Source: Streptomyces wedmorensis
Lineage (GTDB): Bacteria > Actinomycetota > Actinomycetes > Streptomycetales > Streptomycetaceae
DNA: 12,839 nt
Direction of reading: 5' to 3'
Assembly: GCF_000716445.1 (NCBI RefSeq)
Contig: NZ_JNWK01000104.1
Location: 1 to 12,839 of the forward strand
The translations under genes and the position numbers were made by a program. How positions within the stretch are numbered: position 1 is the stretch's first letter; the number at the start of each line of letters is the position of its first letter. Of this stretch, positions 1 to 6,362 are shown piece by piece. The notes under the pieces were generated by a model. The model made no database searches, was not told the DNA's origin, and saw only the letters and a program-made list of their open reading frames with translations.

Positions 1-160
1 GGGCGGAACGGGTGGGCACAACGGACGGCGCCCCTTGCCGGGCCCAGGCTTCCGCGCCTGAACCCGCACCCGGTGCGCGCCGACCCAGTGGTGCGGGTCA
101 GGGCTCAGGGGGCGGAGGCGCCGCCGAGGGCGCCGTCCCGTGTGCCCACCCGTCCCGCCC
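1..160. repeat. Imperfect long palindrome (MITE-like or long-hairpin element) at the left edge
   Basis: Bases 1-32 and 129-160 are inverted copies of each other, pairing at 29 of 32 positions (mismatches at 7, 21 and 22). Inside lie a second hairpin, 57-102 (CCTG plus ACCCGCACC pairing with GGTGCGGGT plus CAGG, one bulged A), and a small one, 117-122 with 129-134. Nothing in it reads convincingly as protein. It may be a dispersed intergenic palindrome, a non-autonomous mobile remnant, or a large terminator/ncRNA structure belonging to a gene left of the window. The left arm begins at base 1, so the element may continue outside. The pairing is directly visible; its nature is inference. Confidence 0.6.
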
Positions 161-170
161 CAGCGGGACG
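151..170. repeat. Small hairpin next to the long palindrome
   Basis: CGTCCCGC (151-158) and GCGGGACG (163-170) form a perfect 8-bp stem with a 4-nt loop. The left arm is shared with the right arm of the 1-160 palindrome, so the two structures are mutually exclusive. The rest of 171-330 is G-rich leader sequence without a recognisable gene. It contains a possible short CCCAC/GTGGG inverted repeat near 175-191, and no convincing promoter could be picked. Confidence 0.5.
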
Positions 171-330
171 ATTGCCCACACGGCGGGTGGGGGGCGGAGG
201 CCCGCAGGGGGAAAGCGGGCAAAAGGGGTCTGGGGGGAGTCGGAACGCATAACGTTGTGGCCACGGGACGGGCGGAGACGGTCGATTACAGTGCGGCGAG
301 GGAGATCCGCCGACCGGGGGAGGGCACGTC

Positions 331-1449
331 GTGGCAACGACCGCCGCAGCCGTCTGGGGCCGTGCAGAACAGCAGGACTTCCGGGCGAGGGTGCGGGGCT
401 GTCTGCTGGGCGGGGCGCTCGGCGACGCACTGGGCGCGGGGGCGGAGGGGCGTACGCTCGCGGAGTTGCGGGAGGCCCACGGACCTGACGGACTCGGCGA
501 CCCGGTCCCCGCGTTCGGCCGCCGCGGTGCCGTCACCGCCGCGACGCAGATGAGCCTGTTCACGGTGGACGGCCTGATCCGGGCGCAGGTCCGCCGGGAC
601 ATCGGCGCCTGGCATCCGCCGACCGATGTCCACCGGGCCCATCTGCGGTGGGCGGCCACCCAGCGCGACTGGGGTCCCGACGAGCGCCGCAAGGACAACG
701 GCTGGCTCGCCTGCGAGGAGTGGCTCTACACCCGCCGGAACCCGCCCCGCGCCTGCCTCACGGGCCTCGGCGACGAGCGGCTCGGCACTCTCGACAAGCC
801 GAAGAACCCGGACGCCGCCGACTCGGGCGCGCTGGTCCGCTCGGCGCCGTTCGGGCTGCTCGTCGGCTGGGAGCCGCAGCTCGTCTGCCAGCTCGCCGTC
901 GAGTGCGCGGCGCAGACGCACGGCGCCCCGGCGGCCACGCTCGCGTCGGGCGCCTTCGCCGTCGTCGTCCACGGTCTCGCGCGCGGGGCGCACATGGAGG
1001 CGGCGGTCGCCCGGGCGGTGGAGCAGGTGGCGGTGCGCCCGGGGCACGAGCCGGTCTCCGAGGCGTTGGCCCGCGCCCTCGGAGCCGTACGGGAGGGGGC
1101 GCCGGACGCGGAGCGCGTCGCCGCTCTCGGGGCCGGCGAGGACCGGGCCGAGGGGCAGTTGGCGGCGGCCGTGTACTGCGCGCTGGTCGGCGAGGACGTC
1201 CGGCAGGGGCTGCGGCTCGCGGTGAACCACGACGGTCCGTCCGCCGTGACCGGCGCGCTCACCGGCGCGCTGCTCGGCGTCCTGCACGGCGAGACGGCCC
1301 TCCCGCCGGCCTGGCTGGCCGATCTGGAGGGCCGTGCGACGGTTCTGGAGCTGGCGGACGACTTCTCGATGGAGATGACGCAGGGCGCCGCCCTCCACAC
1401 CGCGGCCGAGTCCGCACCGGGCTGGCTGGCGCGCTACCCGAGGGCCTGA
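331..1449 (+). CDS. ADP-ribosylglycohydrolase-fold protein, metal sites lost (probable pseudoenzyme)
   Basis: A 372-residue protein of the ADP-ribosylglycohydrolase (DraG/ARH) family, which normally removes ADP-ribose from proteins or small molecules using two Mg ions. The family start VRGCLLGGALGDALG is present at residues 21-35, and the conserved DSGALVRSAPFGLL block at 164-177. The GTG start at 331 is chosen because GGGGGAGGG lies at 316-323, 7-14 nt upstream. What is odd is the chemistry. The motif that usually reads T-D-D-T-Q-M is here TAATQM (69-74), and the C-terminal metal motif, usually a D-[ST]-D-[ST] sequence after VNH-x-G, is here NHDGPSAVTG (299-308). All four expected acidic ligands are therefore replaced while the surrounding fold residues persist. 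I infer a catalytically dead paralogue, perhaps an ADP-ribose binder. The reading frame is intact, so it is not a decayed pseudogene. It converges on the symporter gene downstream. Confidence 0.88.
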   Translation: MATTAAAVWGRAEQQDFRARVRGCLLGGALGDALGAGAEGRTLAELREAHGPDGLGDPVPAFGRRGAVTAATQMSLFTVDGLIRAQVRRDIGAWHPPTDVHRAHLRWAATQRDWGPDERRKDNGWLACEEWLYTRRNPPRACLTGLGDERLGTLDKPKNPDAADSGALVRSAPFGLLVGWEPQLVCQLAVECAAQTHGAPAATLASGAFAVVVHGLARGAHMEAAVARAVEQVAVRPGHEPVSEALARALGAVREGAPDAERVAALGAGEDRAEGQLAAAVYCALVGEDVRQGLRLAVNHDGPSAVTGALTGALLGVLHGETALPPAWLADLEGRATVLELADDFSMEMTQGAALHTAAESAPGWLARYPRA

Positions 1450-1450
1450 C

Positions 1451-1507
1451 GCCCGGTCCTCGCGGGCCGCGGGGCCGCGGCCTCCGCGACGAGCCCGGTC
1501 CTCGCGG
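1451..1507. terminator. Convergent intergenic region with GC palindromes and a 15-bp direct repeat
   Basis: Between the two convergent stops there is a direct repeat GCCCGGTCCTCGCGG at 1451-1465 and 1493-1507. Between the copies is a dense CCGCGG-GG-CCGCGG palindromic core (about 1467-1482), flanked by GCGG/CCGC that could lengthen the stem. This is the expected place for a bidirectional terminator. No T-tract follows, as is usual in high-GC actinomycetes, so the terminator call is inferred from position and structure. Confidence 0.4.
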
Positions 1508-1531
1508 CCTCCCGCAGCCGGCTTCGACCGT

Positions 1532-3070
1532 TCACCCCCGGGGCTGTTCGGCCCGTTCGCCGGCCTGGGCGGGGATGGTGGAGGCGCCGTCCCCGTCCGA
1601 CCCGATCCGGTCCAGGAGCGCGTCCCGCTCGGGGGTGTCCTCCGGCTTGATCAGGCCGATGAGGACGTACAGGACGAGGGAGGTGGCGAGCGGGGAGACG
1701 ATCTGGATCTGGAGTTCGACGCCGTCGAGGCCGTAGTTGGTGAGCCAGAAGACGAAGAGTCCGGCGGCCCAGGAGACGAGGGCGGCGGTGGGGCCGGACT
1801 TCCGGAAGGTGCGCAGCAGGCCGAGCATGAAGGGGATGGCGATGGGGCCCATGAGGCCGGCCACCCACTTGATGACGACGGTGATGATGTCCTTGAAGGT
1901 GGGGGAGTTGACCTGGGTGGCGACGGCCATCGACAGGGCGAGGAAGGCGATCGTCGACCAGCGTGCGGCGAGCAGTCCGGCCTGTTGGGTCCAGCTCCGT
2001 GCCGCCTTGCTGAGGACGGGGGCGATGTCGCGGGTGAAGACGGCCGCGATGGCGTTGGCGTCGGAGGAGCACATGGCCATGGTGTGCGAGAAGAAGCCGA
2101 CGACGACGAGGCCGAGGAGGCCGTGCGGCAGTAGCTGTTCGGTCATGAGGGCGTACGCGTCGGAGCCGTCGGGCTTCTTCGGGTCGACGAGCAGCGGCGC
2201 GCACCACATGGGGAAGAAGAGGACGAGCGGCCAGACGAACCAGAGCACGGCGGAGAGGCGGCCGGAGCGGGTGGCCTCGCGGGCGGACGGGGTGGCCATG
2301 TAGCGCTGGGCCTGGTTCCACATGCCGCCGCTGTACTCGAAGGTCTTGATGAAGAGGTACGCGAGGAGGAACGTCAGCGTGTAGGGGCCGGCGGTAGGCG
2401 CGGTGTGGCCGTGGAGCTCGGGCCGGTCCCACACGGTCCACAGCGCGCTGAACCCGCCGAGCTCGCCGAGGACGGCGACGAGCATCGCGATGCCGGCGAG
2501 GAACTGGATGACGAACTGGCCGAGTTCGGTGAGGGCGTCGGCCCAGAGGCCGCCGACGGTGCAGTAGATCCCGGTGACGACGCCGGTGATGAGGATGCCC
2601 TGGTTGAGGGAGATGCCGGTGAAGACGGAGAGCAGGGTGGCGATGGCGGCCCATTTGGCGCCGACGTCGACGATCTTCAGGAGGACGCCGGACCAGGCGA
2701 GGGCCTGCTGGGTGGGCAGGTCGTAGCGGTCCTTGAGGTATTCGAGCGGGGAGGCGACCCGGAGGCGGGAGCGGAGGCGGTTCAGGCGGGGTGCGAAGAG
2801 GTGGGCGCCGATCGCGATGCCGATGGCGATGGGGAAGGACCAGGTCACGTAGGACGTGACGCCGTAGGTGTAGGCGATGCCCGCGTATCCGGTGAACATC
2901 ACCGCGCTGTATCCCGACATGTGGTGCGAGATGCCGGAGAGCCACCAGGGCATCCGGCCGCCGGCGGTGAAGAAGTCGGAGACGGTGTCCACCCGCTTGT
3001 GGGACCAGACGCCGATCGCGACCATCACGCCGAAGTAGCCGATGAGCACGACCCAGTCGAGACTGTTCAT
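1532..3070 (-). CDS. Sodium:solute symporter family (SSS) transporter
   Basis: A 512-residue polytopic membrane protein of the SSS family (TC 2.A.21), which couples inward Na+ flow to uptake of a sugar, amino acid, organic acid or similar solute. The N-terminal helix starts at residue 5 (DWVVLIGYFGVMVAIGVW). The family-typical segment DFFTAGGRMPWWLSGISHHMSGYSAVMFTGYAG occurs at 32-64 (extract: FTAGGRMPWW). About a dozen hydrophobic segments follow. The Na+-site helix is recognisable as SHTMAMCSSDANAIAAVFTR (328-347), where the serine pair S335/S336 corresponds to the Na2 ligands of vSGLT. The C-terminal tail (about 476-512) is hydrophilic. The ATG at 3070 is chosen because GGAGGGG sits 5-11 nt upstream; an in-frame ATG at 3148 would add 26 unlikely residues and has no ribosome site. 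The substrate cannot be told from sequence. The SDR gene upstream on the same strand is separated by a hairpin, so co-transcription is doubtful. Confidence 0.93.
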   Translation of the reverse strand: MNSLDWVVLIGYFGVMVAIGVWSHKRVDTVSDFFTAGGRMPWWLSGISHHMSGYSAVMFTGYAGIAYTYGVTSYVTWSFPIAIGIAIGAHLFAPRLNRLRSRLRVASPLEYLKDRYDLPTQQALAWSGVLLKIVDVGAKWAAIATLLSVFTGISLNQGILITGVVTGIYCTVGGLWADALTELGQFVIQFLAGIAMLVAVLGELGGFSALWTVWDRPELHGHTAPTAGPYTLTFLLAYLFIKTFEYSGGMWNQAQRYMATPSAREATRSGRLSAVLWFVWPLVLFFPMWCAPLLVDPKKPDGSDAYALMTEQLLPHGLLGLVVVGFFSHTMAMCSSDANAIAAVFTRDIAPVLSKAARSWTQQAGLLAARWSTIAFLALSMAVATQVNSPTFKDIITVVIKWVAGLMGPIAIPFMLGLLRTFRKSGPTAALVSWAAGLFVFWLTNYGLDGVELQIQIVSPLATSLVLYVLIGLIKPEDTPERDALLDRIGSDGDGASTIPAQAGERAEQPRG

Positions 3071-3101
3071 TGCGCCCCTCCATGAGAACCGGTCCGTCTT
3101 G

Positions 3102-3114
3102 TGAACGCGGTTCA
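3102..3114. promoter_or_regulatory. Operator-like palindrome upstream of the symporter
   Basis: TGAAC-GCG-GTTCA is a 13-nt inverted repeat with 5-bp arms, centred about 38 nt upstream of the symporter start. An overlapping wider repeat, GAACCG (3086-3091) with CGGTTC (3108-3113), also exists. Either could be a repressor site in the leader. The symmetry is visible; the regulator is unknown. Confidence 0.3.
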
Positions 3115-3156
3115 TCGTGTGGGGAGTTGTGAGGGCGCGACAATGCAAGGGAGGGT

Positions 3157-3193
3157 CAAGGGCGAGTAAAATCGTTCTGCTTACTGACCCTTG
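3157..3193 (-). terminator. Hairpin downstream of the SDR gene
   Basis: CAAGGG (3157-3162) and AGTAA (3165-3169) pair with TTACT (3181-3185) and CCCTTG (3188-3193), separated by a 2x2 internal mismatch and an 11-nt loop. It begins 28 nt after the SDR stop codon, so it most simply ends SDR transcription. It lies in the most AT-rich stretch nearby, so promoter elements of the symporter could overlap it. Confidence 0.45.
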
Positions 3194-3221
3194 TTCATGG
3201 ATGTGAATGTCCTGGAGTCTG

Positions 3222-4004
3222 TCAGCGCATCAGCTCGCCCGCGTTGACCAGCAGCGACTGGCCCGTGATCGCCCGCGCCCGGTCCGAGGCGAGGAAGGCG
3301 GCCGCCTCGGCCACGTCGCCGTCCGTCGCGAGCTCCGGCAGTGCCATCCGCTCGGTGAGCCGGGCCAGGACGTCGGCCTCCGGCACCCCCTCGGTGTGCG
3401 CGGCGAACCGGACGTACGCCTGCACCGGCGGTCCCCACATCCACCCCGGCAGCACCGTGTTGACCCGGATCCGGTGCGGCCCCAGCTCGTGCGCGAGCGA
3501 GTACATCGCCGAGGTCAGCGCCCCCTTGGAGGCCGCGTACGCCGCCTGCCGGACCTGCGTGGGCGCCGCCACCGCCGACTGCGTCCCGATCAGGACCACC
3601 GAACCCCCGCCCTCCTTCAGTGCCGGCAGGCAGGCCCGGGTCATCCGCAGCGTGCCGAGCAGGTTGACGTCCAGGACCGCCTGCCAGGTCGCGAAGTCCG
3701 CGTCCTGCAGGCCCCCGAAATAGGAGTCCCAGGCGGCGACGTGCACGACCGCGTCGATCCCCCCGAACCGCTCGACGGCCAGCGCGGCCAGCGCCCCGCA
3801 CTGTCCTTCGTCGGTGATGTCCGTGGCCCGGTACGCCGTCCGCCGCCCCTCCGGGTCGATCTCCGCGGCGGACTTGGCGAGGTTGGCCGCCGTACGGGCG
3901 CCGAGCACCGCGTTCCCGCCGTCCCGCACCACCGTCTCGGCGATCCGGTGTCCGAGCCCCGCGCCGACCCCCGACACGACGACCGTCTTCCCCTGGAGCA
4001 GCAT
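3222..4004 (-). CDS. SDR family NAD(P)-dependent oxidoreductase
   Basis: A 260-residue classical short-chain dehydrogenase/reductase, the usual length for this family. The Rossmann glycine motif is GVGAGLG (12-18, GxxxGxG). The active-site set is complete: N114 in DVNLLG, S143, and Y156/K160 in YAASK, with S and Y 13 residues apart as expected. The second strand ends in GART with Arg37, which often goes with NADP(H) preference, though this is only suggestive. Two usual motifs are altered: the NNAG segment reads VHVAAW (87-92) and the C-terminal DGG reads VNAGE. The ATG at 4004 is chosen for GAGGAGG about 6 nt upstream; a longer in-frame start at 4064 would overrun the shared operator. The gene is divergent from the 4087-4920 gene, with a perfect palindrome in the 82-bp gap, so the two are probably co-regulated. 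The substrate is not determinable. Confidence 0.93.
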   Translation of the reverse strand: MLLQGKTVVVSGVGAGLGHRIAETVVRDGGNAVLGARTAANLAKSAAEIDPEGRRTAYRATDITDEGQCGALAALAVERFGGIDAVVHVAAWDSYFGGLQDADFATWQAVLDVNLLGTLRMTRACLPALKEGGGSVVLIGTQSAVAAPTQVRQAAYAASKGALTSAMYSLAHELGPHRIRVNTVLPGWMWGPPVQAYVRFAAHTEGVPEADVLARLTERMALPELATDGDVAEAAAFLASDRARAITGQSLLVNAGELMR

Positions 4005-4032
4005 CCGGACCCTCCTCGACCCTGGCCAAGTA

Positions 4033-4049
4033 TCTGACGGTCCGTCAGA
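4033..4049. promoter_or_regulatory. Perfect 17-nt palindrome, probable TetR-family operator
   Basis: TCTGACGG-T-CCGTCAGA is a perfect inverted repeat with 8-bp arms around a central T. It is the only such site in the divergent 82-bp spacer and lies 29 bp from the SDR start and 38 bp from the start of the divergent gene. The length and TGACGG/CCGTCA half-sites are of the kind bound by TetR-family repressors. An additional half-site TCCGTCA recurs at 4057-4063, 16 bp from the same sequence at 4041-4047. A possible minus-strand -10 (GATACT) overlaps its left edge. No TetR gene lies in the window, so the regulator must be elsewhere. The site is seen; binding is inferred. Confidence 0.65.
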
Positions 4050-4086
4050 GTAGGTCTCCGTCACCGACTTGGGAAGGGGTACGAGA

Positions 4087-4920
4087 GTGAGCGAGGAGAC
4101 CCGCAGCGAGACCTACGCGGAACTGGCGTCCGTCGGACCGTACGGCGTGCGCCCCGGCCACGCGCTGATCACCATGGTCGAACCGCATCCGGGCCAGGAG
4201 TACGCGTACAACCGCTGGTACGAGGACGACCACTACTACGCGGGCGCCATGGCCATGCCCTGGATGTACGCCGGCCGCCGCTGGGTCGCCACCCGCGACC
4301 TCCAGGAACTGCGCCGCCCGGAGAAGTCCGCCGTCGCCCAGCCCGTCACCGCCGGCTGCTACCTCTCCACCTACTGGATCACCGACGGCCGCTACGACGA
4401 CCACATGAAGTGGACCGTCGGCATCAACAAGCGGCTCAACCGCGACGGCCGCGTCCACCAGAGCCGCACCCACGTCTTCACGTCCTTCCAGGACCACGCG
4501 GCGACCGTCTACCGCGACGGCGCCGCCGGCCCCCGCGACTTCCACGCCCTCGACCACCCCTACGCCGGCCTCGTCCTCCAGGTCGTCGACACCGAAGGCC
4601 CCGAAGCCCGGGTACGACTCCTCGACCGCCTCCGCACCCACGACCTGCCCCGCCGGCTCACCGGCTCCCCGGCCGCGATGGTCACCGTCTTCCGCCCCAC
4701 CCCCCTCCCCGGCGACCGCATGACCTACGTCAAACAGGTCGAAGGCGTCGAGACCCGCCTCACCCTCCTCTGGTTCCTCGAACAAGACCCCCGCCACTGC
4801 TGGGCCGACCACTTCGCCGACCTCGACACCCTCGCCTCCGACACCGCCCGCGTCGAACTCGTCGCCCCCTTCATCCCCACCGTCCCCGGCACGGACCTGT
4901 ACGTGGACCAGCTGCGCTGA
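4087..4920 (+). CDS. Uncharacterised protein, predicted tandem dimeric alpha/beta-barrel (EthD-like) fold
   Basis: A 277-residue soluble protein without signal peptide or membrane segment. I do not recognise a named family with certainty. Residues 24-75 (ALITMVEPHPGQEYAYNRWY then DDHYYAGAMAMPWMYAGRRW) look like a ferredoxin-like half-barrel of the EthD/DABB type: a beta strand, a helix carrying the 'W-Y-x-x-x-H' element, then a strand with many aromatics. A second strand-helix-strand block at about 197-260 (AAMVTVFRPTPLPGDRM onward) could be a second copy, giving an internally duplicated barrel. Aromatic and His/Asp residues are concentrated at 42-66 and 92-110, a plausible ligand pocket. The GTG at 4087 is preferred because GGGAAGGGG ends 8 nt upstream; an in-frame TTG at 4069 is possible but unsupported. 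Divergence from the SDR across a shared operator suggests a joint catabolic or modifying role. Confidence is high for the gene, low for function. Confidence 0.85.
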   Translation: MSEETRSETYAELASVGPYGVRPGHALITMVEPHPGQEYAYNRWYEDDHYYAGAMAMPWMYAGRRWVATRDLQELRRPEKSAVAQPVTAGCYLSTYWITDGRYDDHMKWTVGINKRLNRDGRVHQSRTHVFTSFQDHAATVYRDGAAGPRDFHALDHPYAGLVLQVVDTEGPEARVRLLDRLRTHDLPRRLTGSPAAMVTVFRPTPLPGDRMTYVKQVEGVETRLTLLWFLEQDPRHCWADHFADLDTLASDTARVELVAPFIPTVPGTDLYVDQLR

Positions 4921-4938
4921 CCGCTCCCGAGAACGACC

Positions 4939-4979
4939 GAGCCCCCTCGGCCAGGTCGGCGGACCGGACGAGAGGGCTC
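4939..4979. terminator. Bidirectional terminator between convergent genes
   Basis: GAGCCCCCTCG (4939-4949) pairs with CGAGAGGGCTC (4969-4979) with a single mismatch; the 19-nt interior contains a further GGTC/GACC pairing. It lies 19 nt past the stop at 4920 and before the convergent DUF397 gene, and is followed on the plus strand by TTC. Confidence 0.65.
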
Positions 4980-5016
4980 TTCAGGTACTGCTGGTGACGT
5001 CGTGCGTGCACGGGGC

Positions 5017-5217
5017 TCAGAGGGCCCCGGTGCTCACCTCGCCGACGAAGACGTTCCACGATCCCGGTCCGAAGTTGATGGACGGGCCCTCGGGGGCCTT
5101 GGAGTCCCGCACCGCGATCGCGGCCATGACCGGGGACTTCACTTCGACGCAGGCTCCGTTCCCACCCGAGTAGGAGGACTTGGTCCACGTGTCGGTCGCA
5201 CCCTGGATGATCGCCAT
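5017..5217 (-). CDS. DUF397 domain protein (partner of the XRE regulator)
   Basis: A 66-residue protein that is essentially one DUF397 domain. The diagnostic motif WTKSSYSGGNGACVEV is at residues 11-26, VRDSKAPEG at 36-44, and a closing hydrophobic strand with W54 at 52-60. DUF397 proteins are very numerous in Streptomyces and usually sit beside XRE/DUF5753 regulators, as in the WhiJ-type developmental loci and the Scr1/Scr2 toxin-antitoxin-like pair. Here it lies 181 bp downstream of such a regulator on the same strand. The start at 5217 is set by family length and a GGAG about 11 nt upstream; the longer frame to 5364 has no family support. Its role is inferred as partner or modulator of the regulator; toxicity cannot be read from the sequence. 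Confidence 0.9.
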   Translation of the reverse strand: MAIIQGATDTWTKSSYSGGNGACVEVKSPVMAAIAVRDSKAPEGPSINFGPGSWNVFVGEVSTGAL

Positions 5218-5286
5218 TCTGCTCAACTCCGGTTCTGCCAGTGGGTTTGTCGAGCCGACGTTCTTGCCGGCGTGATCGACGCTACT

Positions 5287-5313
5287 CGCCGGTCCCGCCG
5301 GTCGGGACCGGCG
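5287..5313 (-). terminator. Perfect 11-bp hairpin between regulator and DUF397 gene
   Basis: CGCCGGTCCCG (5287-5297) and CGGGACCGGCG (5303-5313) are perfect inverted copies around a 5-nt loop. Position fits either the terminator of the XRE gene (86 nt after its stop) or an attenuator-like element in the DUF397 leader, letting the two genes be expressed at different levels. Confidence 0.5.
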
Positions 5314-5327
5314 TTCACACGACCGGG

Positions 5328-5339
5328 TGGCATATTCCA
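5328..5339. promoter_or_regulatory. AT-rich near-palindrome upstream of DUF397 gene
   Basis: TGGCATATTCCA reads TGG-n-ATAT-n-CCA on both strands, the only AT-rich symmetric site in this spacer. It lies just upstream of the 5287-5313 hairpin relative to minus-strand transcription. It could be an operator or part of a promoter for the DUF397 gene. Weak evidence from symmetry and composition only. Confidence 0.25.
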
Positions 5340-5398
5340 ACTGGACTTCCGTGGGAGCGATCACGGGGTGTACCGTGCCTGCCCCGGTCGACCCGGAG

Positions 5399-6259
5399 TC
5401 AGCCCTGGGCGTGCTTCTTGGCCATCTTCGCGATGAACTCGCGGGTCTGGTCCACGTTCAGCGCCTGCGCCCTGAGGTGCTCGTACATGACGCTGTACTT
5501 GCCGACGTCCTGCGCCTTCTCCAGGTACAGGTCGCTCGTCACGCCCTCGATGTACACGACGCTGGAGTCCGAGGTGTCGGGGAACTCCAGGATCGAGTAC
5601 TGCCCGCTGATCCCCGGATGCGCGCCCATCTCGAACGGGATCACCTGCACGGTGACGTGCGGCAGGTGCGACTGCTCGATCAGGTGCTCCAGCTGCTGCA
5701 CCATCAACTGCCGGCTGCCCACGATCCGGTGCAGCGCACCCTCGTCGATCACCGCCCACAGTCGCAGCGGCCGCTCCTCGTCCCGGATCCGCTCCTGGCG
5801 GCGGGTGCGCACGGTGACCCGCTTCTCGATGTCCGCCGGCGTCGACTCCGGCATCGCGCCGGAGATCACGGCCTCCGCGTACGCGGGAGTCTGCAGCAGC
5901 CCCGGGATGATCTGCGACTCGTACATCCGCAGGCTCTCCGCGTCCGTCTCCAGACCGATGTACACGCTGTACGGGATGTCACCGAAGGCGTGCCACCAGC
6001 CCTGCTGGCGGGAGTCCTTGGCCATCTGCATGAGGGAGTCGACCATGCGTTCGTCCTCGACCTCGTAGACCCCGCAGAGGTCGCGCACGTCGCGCTGGCT
6101 GATGGAGCGGCGGCCGTTCTCCAGTCGGCTGATCTTGGACTGGGAGACGAGGAGGCGCTCGGCGACCTGTTCGGCCGTCATGTTCTTCGCCTCGCGGAGC
6201 TTGCGCAGCTCCTGGCCCAATCGGCGTCGCCTGACGGTGGGGTTGACGTTGGACGCCAC
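5399..6259 (-). CDS. XRE-family helix-turn-helix regulator with DUF5753 (Scr1/WhiJ-like)
   Basis: A 286-residue cytoplasmic DNA-binding protein of the typical length. Residues 12-67 form a Cro/C1-type HTH: LGQELRKLREAKNMTAEQVA then SQSKISRLENGRRSIS. The DUF5753 sensor-like domain runs from about 90 to 280, with the recognisable segments MYESQIIPGLLQTPAYAEAV (112-131), RRQERI (153-158), LWAVIDEGALHR (167-178) and the C-terminal YEHLRAQALNVDQTREFIAK (259-278). The GTG at 6259 is chosen because GGAGGT lies 8-9 nt upstream; the open frame continues to 6361 without family similarity. It forms a pair with the downstream DUF397 gene. A palindrome at 6311-6323 sits inside its own probable promoter, suggesting autoregulation. 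Proteins of this class control sporulation or antibiotic production, or act as antitoxin-like partners; which applies here is unknown. Confidence 0.93.
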   Translation of the reverse strand: MASNVNPTVRRRRLGQELRKLREAKNMTAEQVAERLLVSQSKISRLENGRRSISQRDVRDLCGVYEVEDERMVDSLMQMAKDSRQQGWWHAFGDIPYSVYIGLETDAESLRMYESQIIPGLLQTPAYAEAVISGAMPESTPADIEKRVTVRTRRQERIRDEERPLRLWAVIDEGALHRIVGSRQLMVQQLEHLIEQSHLPHVTVQVIPFEMGAHPGISGQYSILEFPDTSDSSVVYIEGVTSDLYLEKAQDVGKYSVMYEHLRAQALNVDQTREFIAKMAKKHAQG

Positions 6260-6297
6260 GGAAACTGCACCTCCGGCTGGTCTGCTGCGTAGCTGTG

Positions 6298-6327
6298 AGT
6301 ATCTACCGCTTGGCAGACTGCCACCAA
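6298..6327 (-). promoter_or_regulatory. Probable promoter of the XRE regulator
   Basis: On the minus strand TTGGTG (6327-6322) is followed after 18 nt by GATACT (6303-6298); the alternative -10 TAGATA (6305-6300) has a 16-nt spacer. This gives a start near 6291 and a leader of about 32 nt before the GTG. The elements fit housekeeping-type promoters moderately well. Confidence 0.45.
6311..6323. promoter_or_regulatory. Palindromic operator candidate inside the XRE promoter
   Basis: TGGCAG-A-CTGCCA is a perfect palindrome with 6-bp arms placed between the proposed -35 and -10. A protein bound there would block polymerase, as expected for an autoregulated HTH gene. Direct symmetry; regulation inferred. 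Confidence 0.45.
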
Positions 6328-6362
6328 TGGCCGGGTGTGCGCTGGGAAACGACGACAACACA

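Noticed and set aside
12..553. Open frames covering the left edge on both strands
   Set aside because: Low-complexity Arg/Gly/Pro translations without ribosome sites, lying over the palindromic region and the start of the ADP-ribosylglycohydrolase gene.
1434..3143. Arg/Pro/His-rich minus-strand frame overlapping the symporter
   Set aside because: Frame-shifted shadow. The 1532-3070 frame gives a coherent membrane protein with SSS motifs.
1532..4004. SDR and symporter as one operon importing and oxidising the same compound
   Set aside because: Attractive, but a 151-bp gap with a hairpin just after the SDR stop and a separate operator-like site argue for independent units; no sequence evidence links their substrates.
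5241..6292. Plus-strand open frames opposite the XRE regulator
   Set aside because: Cys/Ser/Arg-rich or His/Leu/Val-rich shadows. The minus frame encodes a clear HTH and DUF5753.
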